Shown: piece after piece, positions 33,433 to 40,951 of the stretch
Numbering within the stretch: position 1 is the first letter of the stretch
Layout: each line of letters begins with the position of its first letter
Origin: DASRYH01 sp035687245
GTDB lineage: Bacteria; Actinomycetota; Coriobacteriia; Anaerosomatales; PHET01
Direction: 5' to 3'
NCBI GenBank assembly: GCA_035687245.1
Contig: DASRYH010000001.1
Location: 1-46,362, forward strand
DNA length: 46,362 nt
Translations under genes and position numbers: made by a program
Notes under the pieces: generated by a model
What the model saw: the letters and a program-made list of their open reading frames with translations, nothing else
Told to the model about the DNA's origin: nothing
Databases searched by the model: none

Positions 33433-34074
33433 CTAGATGATCGCTGTCGGTGCCTCGCCGCAGTCGATGCACACACGGCGGCCGCGCAGCCGCACCTTGT
33501 CGTCGGCAATCCAGCCGATGACCTTGGGCAGAATGCGGTACTCGACCTCGTGGATCTTCTTCTCGAGCGACTCGATCGTGTCGTCCTCGTCAACGCGTAC
33601 CCACTCTTGCGCGATGATCGGACCTTCGTCGAAGTTCTCGTCGGCGAAATGAACGGTCACGCCGGTGATCTTCACACCGTGCTCGAAGGCGTCGCGGATT
33701 CCGTTGGCGCCGGGGAACGACGGTAGCAGCGTCGGATGCAGGTTGATGACGCCGTATGGGAACGCCTCGAGCACCTCAGTGCCCAGTAGCCGCATGTAGC
33801 CCGCCATGACCACGAGCTGGACGCCTGCGCCGTGAAGCTCGTCGAGAAGCGCTTGGTTGTACGCGCGCGGGGAGTCGTAGTCGCGGCGGTCGATGAAGAC
33901 CGCGGGGATGTTGTGTTTGCGGGCGCGTTCGATGCCCCGTGCCTCCTCGTGGCTGGAGATGACGACCGCAACGCGAGCGTCGAGCCGTCCAGCCTCGATC
34001 TCGTCGATGATCGCCTGCAGATTCGTGCCGGAACCGGAGATGAGAACTCCAAGTGCCAGACGGCCGCCAGTCAT
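33433..34074 (-). CDS. purN: Phosphoribosylglycinamide formyltransferase PurN
   Basis: 213 residues. It formylates GAR with 10-formyl-THF, the third step of purine synthesis. Seen are GVLISGSGTNLQAIID (phosphate-binding loop), the catalytic Asn-His of VINLHPTLLPSFPG, and VHFADENFDEGPIIAQEWV carrying the catalytic Asp. Its ATG overlaps the purM stop (ATGA), so translation is coupled. The C-terminal tail with two Cys (RRVCIDCGE) is slightly longer than in E. coli PurN. Confidence 0.97.
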   Translation of the reverse strand: MTGGRLALGVLISGSGTNLQAIIDEIEAGRLDARVAVVISSHEEARGIERARKHNIPAVFIDRRDYDSPRAYNQALLDELHGAGVQLVVMAGYMRLLGTEVLEAFPYGVINLHPTLLPSFPGANGIRDAFEHGVKITGVTVHFADENFDEGPIIAQEWVRVDEDDTIESLEKKIHEVEYRILPKVIGWIADDKVRLRGRRVCIDCGEAPTAII

Positions 34075-35123
34075 CGGTAGACCACCCCTCCCGAACCCTC
34101 CACGATCTCCCCTATCTCAAAGACCCGCTCGCCGGCCGCACGCAACGCTATGGCTGCCTCGGGCGCGACGGCGGGATCAAGCACGAGCGCGAAGCCGATT
34201 CCCATGTTGAACGTCTTATAGGCCTCGTCTTCGACCATACCCGCAGCCTCGACTACCGACTCGATGACACGCGGTACCGGCCACGAGCCGCGCGAGACGA
34301 GCGCGTCGCAGTCCTTCGGCAGCACGCGGTCGAGGTTCTCTGTGATGCCTCCACCGGTGATATGCGCCATCGCCTTGACCGCGACGCCGCTTCGCAGCAG
34401 CTCGAGAATCGACTTCACGTAGATGCGTGTGGGCGTGAGCAGCGCCTCGCCCAGCGTGAGGCCGCCAAGGTCCACGCGCGTGATGGTGAGTTCGGCCTCG
34501 TGGCCCTCGATGACGGCGCGCCTCACGAGCGAGAAGCCGTTGGAGTGCAGGCCGCTCGAGGCCAAGCCCAAGACGACGTCACCCGGCTTGACCGTGCTGC
34601 CGTCGATCGCCTTCGGCCGGTCAACCACGCCCACACAGAAGCCGGAGAGGTCGTAGTCTTCGGCGTCCATCGTGCCGGGGTGCTCGGCCATCTCGCCGCC
34701 TACGAGCGCGCAGCCCGCCTGGCGACAGCCTTCCGCGATTCCGCCCACGATCGAGGCCATCCGGTCGCTATCGAGCTTGCCCACCGCAACGTAGTCGAGG
34801 AAGAAGAGCGGCTCGGCGCCGGTGACGAGAATGTCGTTGACGCACATCGCCACAAGGTCGATGCCGACCGTGCTGTGGCGGCCGAGCATCTGCGCGAGCT
34901 TGAGCTTGGTGCCCACGCCGTCGGTGCCCGAGACCATGACCGGCTCTTCCATGTCCTTGAAAGCCGCAGCCGAGAACATGCCTCCGAAGCCGCCGATGTC
35001 GCCGATCACCTCGGGCCGGTAGGTCGAGCGAACGCTCTCGCGAATGCGCTCGACAGCGCGCGCACCTTCGGCAGTATCGACCCCGGAGTCCTGGTAGGTG
35101 AGCTGGCGGCGATCGTCGGTCAT
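34071..35123 (-). CDS. purM: Phosphoribosylformylglycinamidine cyclo-ligase PurM
   Basis: 350 residues. It closes the imidazole ring of AIR in the fifth step of purine synthesis, using ATP. Typical AIRS features are YQDSGVDTAEG at the start, GFGGMFS, MVSGTDGVGTKLKLAQ, GIDLVAMCVNDILVTGAEPLFFLDY, LVGGEMAEHPG, GLASSGLHSNGFSLVR and AMAHITGGGITENL. Length and order are normal. A TATACT -10 element (35182-35187) and a terminator of the preceding gene lie upstream, so purM starts a new transcript. Confidence 0.98.
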   Translation of the reverse strand: MTDDRRQLTYQDSGVDTAEGARAVERIRESVRSTYRPEVIGDIGGFGGMFSAAAFKDMEEPVMVSGTDGVGTKLKLAQMLGRHSTVGIDLVAMCVNDILVTGAEPLFFLDYVAVGKLDSDRMASIVGGIAEGCRQAGCALVGGEMAEHPGTMDAEDYDLSGFCVGVVDRPKAIDGSTVKPGDVVLGLASSGLHSNGFSLVRRAVIEGHEAELTITRVDLGGLTLGEALLTPTRIYVKSILELLRSGVAVKAMAHITGGGITENLDRVLPKDCDALVSRGSWPVPRVIESVVEAAGMVEDEAYKTFNMGIGFALVLDPAVAPEAAIALRAAGERVFEIGEIVEGSGGVVYR

Positions 35124-35181
35124 GAGTACAGGCCCCTTCGTCGCATACGTGAACGTGCGGAAACGTCTATTCCGCGCCCTC

Positions 35182-35187
35182 AGTATA
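35182..35187 (-). promoter_or_regulatory. -10 element of the purMN operon
   Basis: TATACT on the minus strand, about 60 bases before the purM ATG and directly after the preceding terminator hairpin. The -35 is not evident. Confidence 0.5.
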
Positions 35188-35197
35188 GCCGCCGAAA

Positions 35198-35215
35198 GGG
35201 CCGAGAGTGCGGCCC
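35198..35215 (-). terminator. Terminator of the LtaS-like gene
   Basis: A 6-bp GC stem GGGCCG-CACTCT-CGGCCC followed by TTT on the minus strand, 11 bases past the stop. Confidence 0.6.
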
Positions 35216-35225
35216 GAAAGACGCG

Positions 35226-37211
35226 TTAGCGGAAGGGAGTGAGCTCGATGTCCTGATCGAGATAGGGCACGCGCCCGATCTCGCCGGTGGCACCCTCGCG
35301 CTCCGGCAGCTGCCGGACGTAGGCGTCGGAGAGGTGGAGCAGCGACGTGGTGTTGTCGATGAGCGCCGGCACGGAGCCTCCGGGGCGCTTCACTTGGTTC
35401 ACGGGCGAGTACCAGCGGTCTTCGCCCTCTGTCACGCCTGCGAGATAGAGCATCTGGTCGTCGATGAACAGGTGCATGCTACTCGGGCGTGTCAGCAGCG
35501 TGGGGGTGTCGTCAAACGCACTGCGTCCGAAGTGCGGCGTCTCGGCGAGGTCGACGCCCAGCATGTCGCAGACGGTCGGCATGATGTCGATCTGCCCAAG
35601 TACGACACGGTCGGTGCGGGGCTGCTGCCCCGGCGCCAGCACGATGAGCGGGATGTTGAAGAACTCCGCGCGGCTGTAGTTGTGTCCCAGCAGCTGACGG
35701 CGCAAAGCGAGATCGACATCGGTCGCGCCTTCGTAGCGCATGCCGAAGTGGTCGCCGTAGACAACGATGATGCTGTTGTCGACGAGCCCCGCCATCTCGA
35801 GCCGTTCCATGAACCAGCCGATCTGCTCGTCGGCGTAGCTCATCGCGCGCAGGTACTGACCGGTCTGCGAGTCGCCTTCGGCACCCGCAAGCATCAGCGA
35901 ACCGCGCGCTGCCGCCTCGCGGAATGGGTAGTGCGACGAGGTCGTCACGAACTGTGCGTAGAACGGACGCTCGGCCTGCGACGCCTGGATCAGCACGTTG
36001 AGACCCTTGTCGAAGAGCACGTAGTCACTCGCACCGTAGGCGATGAAGTCCTGGTCGCCGAAGAACGAGTTGTCGTAGTAGCTGTTGAAGCCAAGCGCCG
36101 GGTAGAGCTGGAAGCGGTTCCAGAAGCGCGGGTCGTTGGTGTGCAGCGTGAAGGTGTCGTAGCCCTGGTCGTTCAGAAGCCGTGGCAGCGAAGGAAGCTC
36201 CTTGGTCGCATACGCGACCGAAGACGCCTGCTGCTCGCACGGGTAGAGCGAAGTGTTGCTCATGAACTCGGCGTCGGAGGTGTTGCCGCGCCCGATCTGC
36301 GAGTAGGTGTTGGGGAAGTAGAGGCCTCTGGCAACGAGCCGGTTGAGGTTCGGCGTCACTTCCTGGCCGTTGATGGAAGCGCCGATGCAGCCAGCCTGCA
36401 GCGCCTCTACCTGGATCATGATCAGGTTCTTGCCGGCGAACGCGCCCTTGTTCGGTGCAAGTGGCCGTCGACCCCCGTACTGGCGCCCGGTGGTCTCGTC
36501 GATCTGTGCCTGCAGAATCGACGCGCGGCTGTTGGCGACCTTCTCGGTCGCCTCGTCATGGCGCGGCACGAGCGAGGAGAGCTCGAACCCTACGATGCCG
36601 TGGCGATAGGACGCGGTGATCGTGTCGCCCGAGTCCGGTGTCCGAAACGCATTCACGCCAAAGAGCGCGACCACGGCGAGCGAGGCGCCGCCGATTGCGA
36701 GCTGGCGACGAACGTCAGTGGGCTCGGTCTCGTAGAAGATGTCGAAGGCGAACGCCGCAAAGAGGATCACGGGCAGATCGGCGAGGAAGAGCAAGTAGCG
36801 CCACGTGAATAGCGCCGACGCGTCCTCACCCACAGAGAGAGCCTGCTTGGCGAGTGCCAGCATCCCCAGCGCGGGCACCTGATCGAAGTAGGACTCGTAG
36901 AGCACGCCGATGACGAGCGCGACGGAGATGAGCGAGGCGAGGACTGCGAGAGTGCGACGTCCATGACGCTCGCCGAATGAGTAGCTGAGGGCGACGACTG
37001 CCACAACCGCGAGTACGTCGGCGATGAAGCCCATGCCCCAGATGTGGCCGAGCATCAGCCGACGAGCGGCGAGCACTTTGATGGCGAGTAGCACGCCTAC
37101 GACGGTTGGAGGGCTCGCGATCGCCGCGATGCCTGCGCCGAAGGCATAGAGCCTGTCTTGCAAGTCCATCTTGTAGGTTTCCCTGCTACCCCTGCGGTAC
37201 TGCGACGACAC
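35226..37211 (-). CDS. LTA synthase family (LtaS-like) sulfatase-fold membrane enzyme
   Basis: 661 residues. The first ~200 hold five hydrophobic segments; the rest is an extracytoplasmic alkaline-phosphatase/sulfatase fold. Key LtaS residues are present: metal ligand E269 (IMIQVEALQ), nucleophile T311 (GRGNTSDAEF), H427 (TSSHYPF), D487-H488 (VYGDHFG) and the NDPRFWNRFQLYPALGF region. LtaS enzymes polymerise glycerolphosphate from phosphatidylglycerol onto a glycolipid anchor. The start is GTG at 37211 with GGAGGAG 9 bases upstream; ATG at 37169 is an alternative. It sits between purF and purM together with two envelope genes. A phosphoglycerol transferase acting on another glycan is possible. 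Confidence 0.9.
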   Translation of the reverse strand: MSSQYRRGSRETYKMDLQDRLYAFGAGIAAIASPPTVVGVLLAIKVLAARRLMLGHIWGMGFIADVLAVVAVVALSYSFGERHGRRTLAVLASLISVALVIGVLYESYFDQVPALGMLALAKQALSVGEDASALFTWRYLLFLADLPVILFAAFAFDIFYETEPTDVRRQLAIGGASLAVVALFGVNAFRTPDSGDTITASYRHGIVGFELSSLVPRHDEATEKVANSRASILQAQIDETTGRQYGGRRPLAPNKGAFAGKNLIMIQVEALQAGCIGASINGQEVTPNLNRLVARGLYFPNTYSQIGRGNTSDAEFMSNTSLYPCEQQASSVAYATKELPSLPRLLNDQGYDTFTLHTNDPRFWNRFQLYPALGFNSYYDNSFFGDQDFIAYGASDYVLFDKGLNVLIQASQAERPFYAQFVTTSSHYPFREAAARGSLMLAGAEGDSQTGQYLRAMSYADEQIGWFMERLEMAGLVDNSIIVVYGDHFGMRYEGATDVDLALRRQLLGHNYSRAEFFNIPLIVLAPGQQPRTDRVVLGQIDIMPTVCDMLGVDLAETPHFGRSAFDDTPTLLTRPSSMHLFIDDQMLYLAGVTEGEDRWYSPVNQVKRPGGSVPALIDNTTSLLHLSDAYVRQLPEREGATGEIGRVPYLDQDIELTPFR

Positions 37212-37285
37212 GCGGAGTCACTCCTCCTGCTGTGCTCGTCCGGCACTACTTCAACGAGCCTGAGCAAAGAACCAAGCGCCAAATG

Positions 37286-37687
37286 TCACAAGACGCCTGC
37301 GACTGCCGCAAGTGCCGTCGAGACGCTTGCGGCAATCACCGCCGCCGAGATCCATCCAGTACCGAAGGTCACGCGTCTGCCAACGAAAGTGCCGGCCCAC
37401 GCTGGAAGCACGTAACCCACCAGGAACCCGACGAGCACCCACACCACGATCATCGTCCACTGCACAGCCGATGTTGAGTGTGAATCATACACTCCTCGCG
37501 CCTGCCCTATGGCACGGATACCATCTCCGAGCAGCCATGCGCAGGCCAGCGTCGCATAGGCGAAGACCCGGCGCGCCGTACCGGGATACCGCGCAAGCAG
37601 CGCCGCGCACAGCGCGGAACCGACGACAGAGAAGACCGGGCTGAAGGCGATGCCGAAGCGCCAGCCCTCCACGAGTGCGGAGAGCAT
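37286..37687 (-). CDS. Small four-helix membrane protein, unknown function
   Basis: 133 residues with four predicted membrane helices (about 10-32, 40-60, 78-97 and 110-132). A conserved-looking charged loop lies between helices 2 and 3 (GDGIRAIGQARGVYDSHSTS). No family recognised. It starts 4 bases after the stop of the secreted propeller gene, so it is probably co-translated with it. Confidence 0.65.
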   Translation of the reverse strand: MLSALVEGWRFGIAFSPVFSVVGSALCAALLARYPGTARRVFAYATLACAWLLGDGIRAIGQARGVYDSHSTSAVQWTMIVVWVLVGFLVGYVLPAWAGTFVGRRVTFGTGWISAAVIAASVSTALAAVAGVL

Positions 37688-37690
37688 GCG

Positions 37691-39259
37691 CTACTTGACC
37701 GTGAGGCGACGCTCGGCGGAAGTGGTCGCGGAGTGCAGGTCGTCTTCCGGGTGGTAGGCGCGCGCGGCCCACTGCCCCTTGAAGGGCAGCGACACCTTCG
37801 TCGAATACGACATGCCGGTCTTCGACTTTTTGCACGCCGCAGTGGCGATACGCCGAAGCACCCACTCCTGCTGGCCGCTGTCGTTGGTCTCCCAGCGGTA
37901 GAAGTAGATGCGCACGGGCGAGGTGCGCGTCGAGCCGGGCTTATGGTAGGGCCGCAGCGTTCCGCTGACTTTGAAGTAGACGCCCTTGGACACCTTCGAC
38001 GGCATCTTCGGCCTACTCACGTCGACGCGCGGCTTGATCGCGCCGATTCGGCTGGTCGTCTGCGCGCTCTCGGCGTCGCCGTCGTAGAAGGCGCGGTAGT
38101 AGCGCAGCTTCGTGGGGCGCGCCCATGTGGGCACCTGGCCGTTGGCGTCGGTCGTCCGAATCGCCATCGTCCTCCACAGGCGGCCATCCGTGCTCGACTG
38201 CAACGTGATGGTGCGGCCAGCCAGTGGCTTCTCGTCTTCGCCAAGCAGGGTATAGGTGATCTGCTCGGGGCCGTAGTAGGCACACGACGCGGGGAACGTC
38301 ACGGCGAAGCGTGGCGACGAGCGCGTGATCTTCGGCCGCCACGTGGGGTCGAAGCCGGTGTCGCGCTGGCCGTAACCGGTGCGGTTATCCTGCCGAAGCT
38401 GCCTGACCTGCGTGCCGTCGCGGCTGATCGTGTAGACGCCTGAGGTGGCGCCGTAGATGCCGTCGAAAGTGATCGCGTCGCCGGTGGGGCTCCAACCCAG
38501 ACCGCCGGAGCGTCCGAGTGAGACGAGCGTGGAGATCGCTCCCGCAGGCGTGATGATCTTGATGGTGCTCTCCGTGGAATACGCCTGCTCGCCGGTAGCC
38601 ACAGACCACGCGATCGCGCGGGTCCGCGCGGTACCGACCGGCGTCATCGAGACCTTCCCCGTGGCGATATCGAGCATTCGCGCTTGGTCGAAGCCGTTGA
38701 GCCGGCGGATGAACAGCATCTTGGTGCCGTCGGGCGACCATGCCATGTCGTGGATGATCGCGCCGTCGCTGTTCTGGAACATCACGCTGCGTGCGCCCGT
38801 CTTCACGTCGTAGCGCATGATGCGGCCCTCTTTGCGGTTCGGGTCGTGGTCGGCCACGGCCATCACCCTCGAGGAGACCGGCGACCACTGCACATCGGTG
38901 ATGCTGCGCGGCCACGTCGTGAGCATGTGCGCGTCCGAGCCATCGGCACGAAGCATGAGGAGCTGGCGTGGATGGAAGAGTACAGGGTGCTTGTCCCACT
39001 GCAGAGCGACCATTCGGCTTCCGTCGGGCGCCCACGACTGGTCCTTGTTGACGCCGTTGAGGGTGAGCTCGTGTGTGGCGGTGCCATCCGTGTTCACGAT
39101 GGCGACGTCGTACCAACCATCCTCGTCCTCGGGACACTCGGGGCGCTCGAAGGAGTAGGAGATCTGGTCGACAGGCGCGGCAGCAAGCGCGTGCGCGGGT
39201 ACCACGAGCAGGCACAGCGCTACGAGGACGAGTACACGCAACTGAACAGGAAACGACAT
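37691..39259 (-). CDS. Secreted TolB-like beta-propeller protein with C-terminal Ig-like module
   Basis: 522 residues. A signal peptide (1-28, LVLVALCLLVVPAHALAAA) precedes about 300 residues of WD40/TolB-like propeller blades, with recurring 'WSPDG.k..F' motifs (SWAPDGSRMVAL, DMAWSPDGTKMLFI, LGWSPTGDAITF). Next comes a beta domain (TYTLLGEDEKPLAGRTITLQSS). The last 110 residues (YFKVSGTLRPYHKPGSTRTS...) repeat the terminal module of the 16747-19824 protein. The start at 39259 is chosen for the signal peptide. It is 37 bases downstream of purF and followed by a membrane protein and an LtaS-like enzyme. Probably a wall-associated binding protein. Confidence 0.85.
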   Translation of the reverse strand: MSFPVQLRVLVLVALCLLVVPAHALAAAPVDQISYSFERPECPEDEDGWYDVAIVNTDGTATHELTLNGVNKDQSWAPDGSRMVALQWDKHPVLFHPRQLLMLRADGSDAHMLTTWPRSITDVQWSPVSSRVMAVADHDPNRKEGRIMRYDVKTGARSVMFQNSDGAIIHDMAWSPDGTKMLFIRRLNGFDQARMLDIATGKVSMTPVGTARTRAIAWSVATGEQAYSTESTIKIITPAGAISTLVSLGRSGGLGWSPTGDAITFDGIYGATSGVYTISRDGTQVRQLRQDNRTGYGQRDTGFDPTWRPKITRSSPRFAVTFPASCAYYGPEQITYTLLGEDEKPLAGRTITLQSSTDGRLWRTMAIRTTDANGQVPTWARPTKLRYYRAFYDGDAESAQTTSRIGAIKPRVDVSRPKMPSKVSKGVYFKVSGTLRPYHKPGSTRTSPVRIYFYRWETNDSGQQEWVLRRIATAACKKSKTGMSYSTKVSLPFKGQWAARAYHPEDDLHSATTSAERRLTVK

Positions 39260-39296
39260 CCGTCCCACCGCTCGAAGCCCTCCCGTCGCGTCTCGA

Positions 39297-40754
39297 CTAG
39301 CCGCAGCTCTCCAAGACCATCTTACCGCGCCGGACGCTCTCGGGAATCTCGATGGGGTACTGCCCGTCGAAGCACGCAAGGCAGAAGTCCTCGGCCTTCG
39401 TGCCGGTGGCAGCCACCATCGCGGGCAAGGACAAGTAGGCAAGCGAGTCCGCGCCGATGTGGTCGCGAATCTCCTCGACCGTGTGCGTCGCGGCGATGAG
39501 CTGATCGCGTGTGTCGGTGTCGATGCCGTAGAAGCACGGCCACGCTACCGGCGGCGAGGTGATGCGCATGTGCACTTCGGCAGCGCCAGCGTCGCGCAGG
39601 AGCTGCACGAGCTTGCGCGTGGTGTTGCCTCGCACGATGGAGTCGTCGACCACCACGATGCGCTTACCGGCGATCGCGTGCTTGAGCGGGTTGAGCTTGA
39701 GCCGAATACCCTGCTGCCGAATCGTCTGGCTCGGCGAGATGAAGGTGCGGCCCACATAGCGGTTCTTAGCGAGACCCTCGCCGTAGGGCACGTCGCTGCC
39801 GTGCGAGAAGCCGATGGCGGCAGGTATGCCGGAGTCCGGCACGCCGATGACGAGGTCGGCTTCGACCGGCGCCTCTTGTGCGAGAGCCTGCCCCATACGA
39901 CGGCGCGCCTCGTAGAGCGAACAGTCGTAGAGGTTGGAGTCGGGGCGGGCGAAGTAGACGAACTCGAACATGCACAGCGAGCGCTTCTGCGCCTCGACGC
40001 CCTGCTCGGCTTCGACACCGTCGGCCGAGATCTTGATGATCTCGCCCGGCTCGATCTCGCGAACGAAGTCGGCGCCGACGATGTCGAGCGCGCAGGTCTC
40101 GCTGGAGACTACCCACCCGCGGTCGTCGAGCTTGCCGAGCACGAGCGGGCGCACACCGTGCGGGTCGCGGAAGGCGTAGAGCGCGTCTTCGGTGACGAGC
40201 ACGACGCCGTACGCACCGTTGATGAGCTTCATCGTCTCGCGGATACCGCCGCGGATGTGGTGATGCTGCTGCGTGAACGCTCCGATGAGTGTCGCGATGA
40301 CTTCGGAGTCGGTGGTAGAGCGGAACTTGATGCCGCGGTCCTTGAGCTCGTCGCGCAGCACCGTGGTGTTGACGAGGTTGCCGTTGTGGGCGAGTGCGAT
40401 GACCTGACGGCCGATCGTGGACAGGTGCGGCTGCGCATTCTCCCAGCTCGTGGAGGAGCCGGTCGTGGAGTAGCGCGTGTGGCCGATGCCGACGTCGCCG
40501 GTGAGCGAGTCGAGGTCGCTCTCCTTGAAGACGCGCGAGACCAGTCCGAGGTTCTTGGTGACAGTCACGGTCTCGTGGTCGCCTACGGCGATGCCCGCAG
40601 ACTCCTGTCCGCGATGCTGGAGGGCGTGGAGGCCGAAGTAGGTCAGCCGCGCAACGTCCTCGCCCGGCGCATAGACGCCGAAGACGCCGCAAGCCTCTTC
40701 GGGATGTTCAGGACGCGCTTCGAAGATGGACTCTTCGAGATCGCTTGAGGTCAT
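39297..40754 (-). CDS. purF: Amidophosphoribosyltransferase PurF
   Basis: 485 residues. It catalyses the first committed purine step, PRPP plus glutamine to phosphoribosylamine. The Ntn nucleophile C22 follows a 21-residue propeptide (EEACGVFGVY). Glutaminase residues are in LQHRGQESAG, GHTRYSTTG and AHNGNLVN. The PRPP loop is VVVDDSIVRGNTT (367-379). C261, C407, C458 and C461 match the four ligands of the B. subtilis-type [4Fe-4S] cluster, so this is the oxygen-sensitive form. It starts a minus-strand run, with TGCTATCCT at 40797-40805 upstream. Confidence 0.98.
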   Translation of the reverse strand: MTSSDLEESIFEARPEHPEEACGVFGVYAPGEDVARLTYFGLHALQHRGQESAGIAVGDHETVTVTKNLGLVSRVFKESDLDSLTGDVGIGHTRYSTTGSSTSWENAQPHLSTIGRQVIALAHNGNLVNTTVLRDELKDRGIKFRSTTDSEVIATLIGAFTQQHHHIRGGIRETMKLINGAYGVVLVTEDALYAFRDPHGVRPLVLGKLDDRGWVVSSETCALDIVGADFVREIEPGEIIKISADGVEAEQGVEAQKRSLCMFEFVYFARPDSNLYDCSLYEARRRMGQALAQEAPVEADLVIGVPDSGIPAAIGFSHGSDVPYGEGLAKNRYVGRTFISPSQTIRQQGIRLKLNPLKHAIAGKRIVVVDDSIVRGNTTRKLVQLLRDAGAAEVHMRITSPPVAWPCFYGIDTDTRDQLIAATHTVEEIRDHIGADSLAYLSLPAMVAATGTKAEDFCLACFDGQYPIEIPESVRRGKMVLESCG

Positions 40755-40796
40755 GTGTGGTGGGTCCTTGGGAAGAACAGGCGGGGTGACGCGGGT

Positions 40797-40805
40797 AGGA
40801 TAGCA
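40797..40805 (-). promoter_or_regulatory. Extended -10 element of purF
   Basis: TGCTATCCT on the minus strand, about 43 bases before the ATG. No clear -35 and no recognisable purine operator. The remaining bases to the divergent gene show nothing else. Confidence 0.45.
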
Positions 40806-40951
40806 CGCCTCAGCGGGGAGTGCGGGTGGGTCGCGATTTGCCTTCGGCGGCCTTCGCGCTCATGCTGGACGAACCGTCAGCTCGGTTTGGAGTGGTTTTC
40901 CGCGCCCTGATGACGATGCACCGTGCAACCCACCGGGAGGCGGAAATCACC

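Noticed and set aside
34053..36812. A 919-codon open frame on the plus strand
   Set aside because: It is antisense to purM and the LtaS-like gene, spans their intergenic promoter and terminator, and its product is Arg/Val/Glu/His-rich with no domain. This is typical of the G+C-rich complement of real codons.
39260..39442. An N-terminal extension of the propeller protein by 61 codons
   Set aside because: It would overlap the 3' end of purF and push the signal peptide into the interior; the ATG at 39259 starts a normal signal peptide.
39459..40748. A 429-codon open frame antisense to purF
   Set aside because: It mirrors purF, has no ribosome binding site and gives a low-complexity Val/Asp/Glu-rich product.
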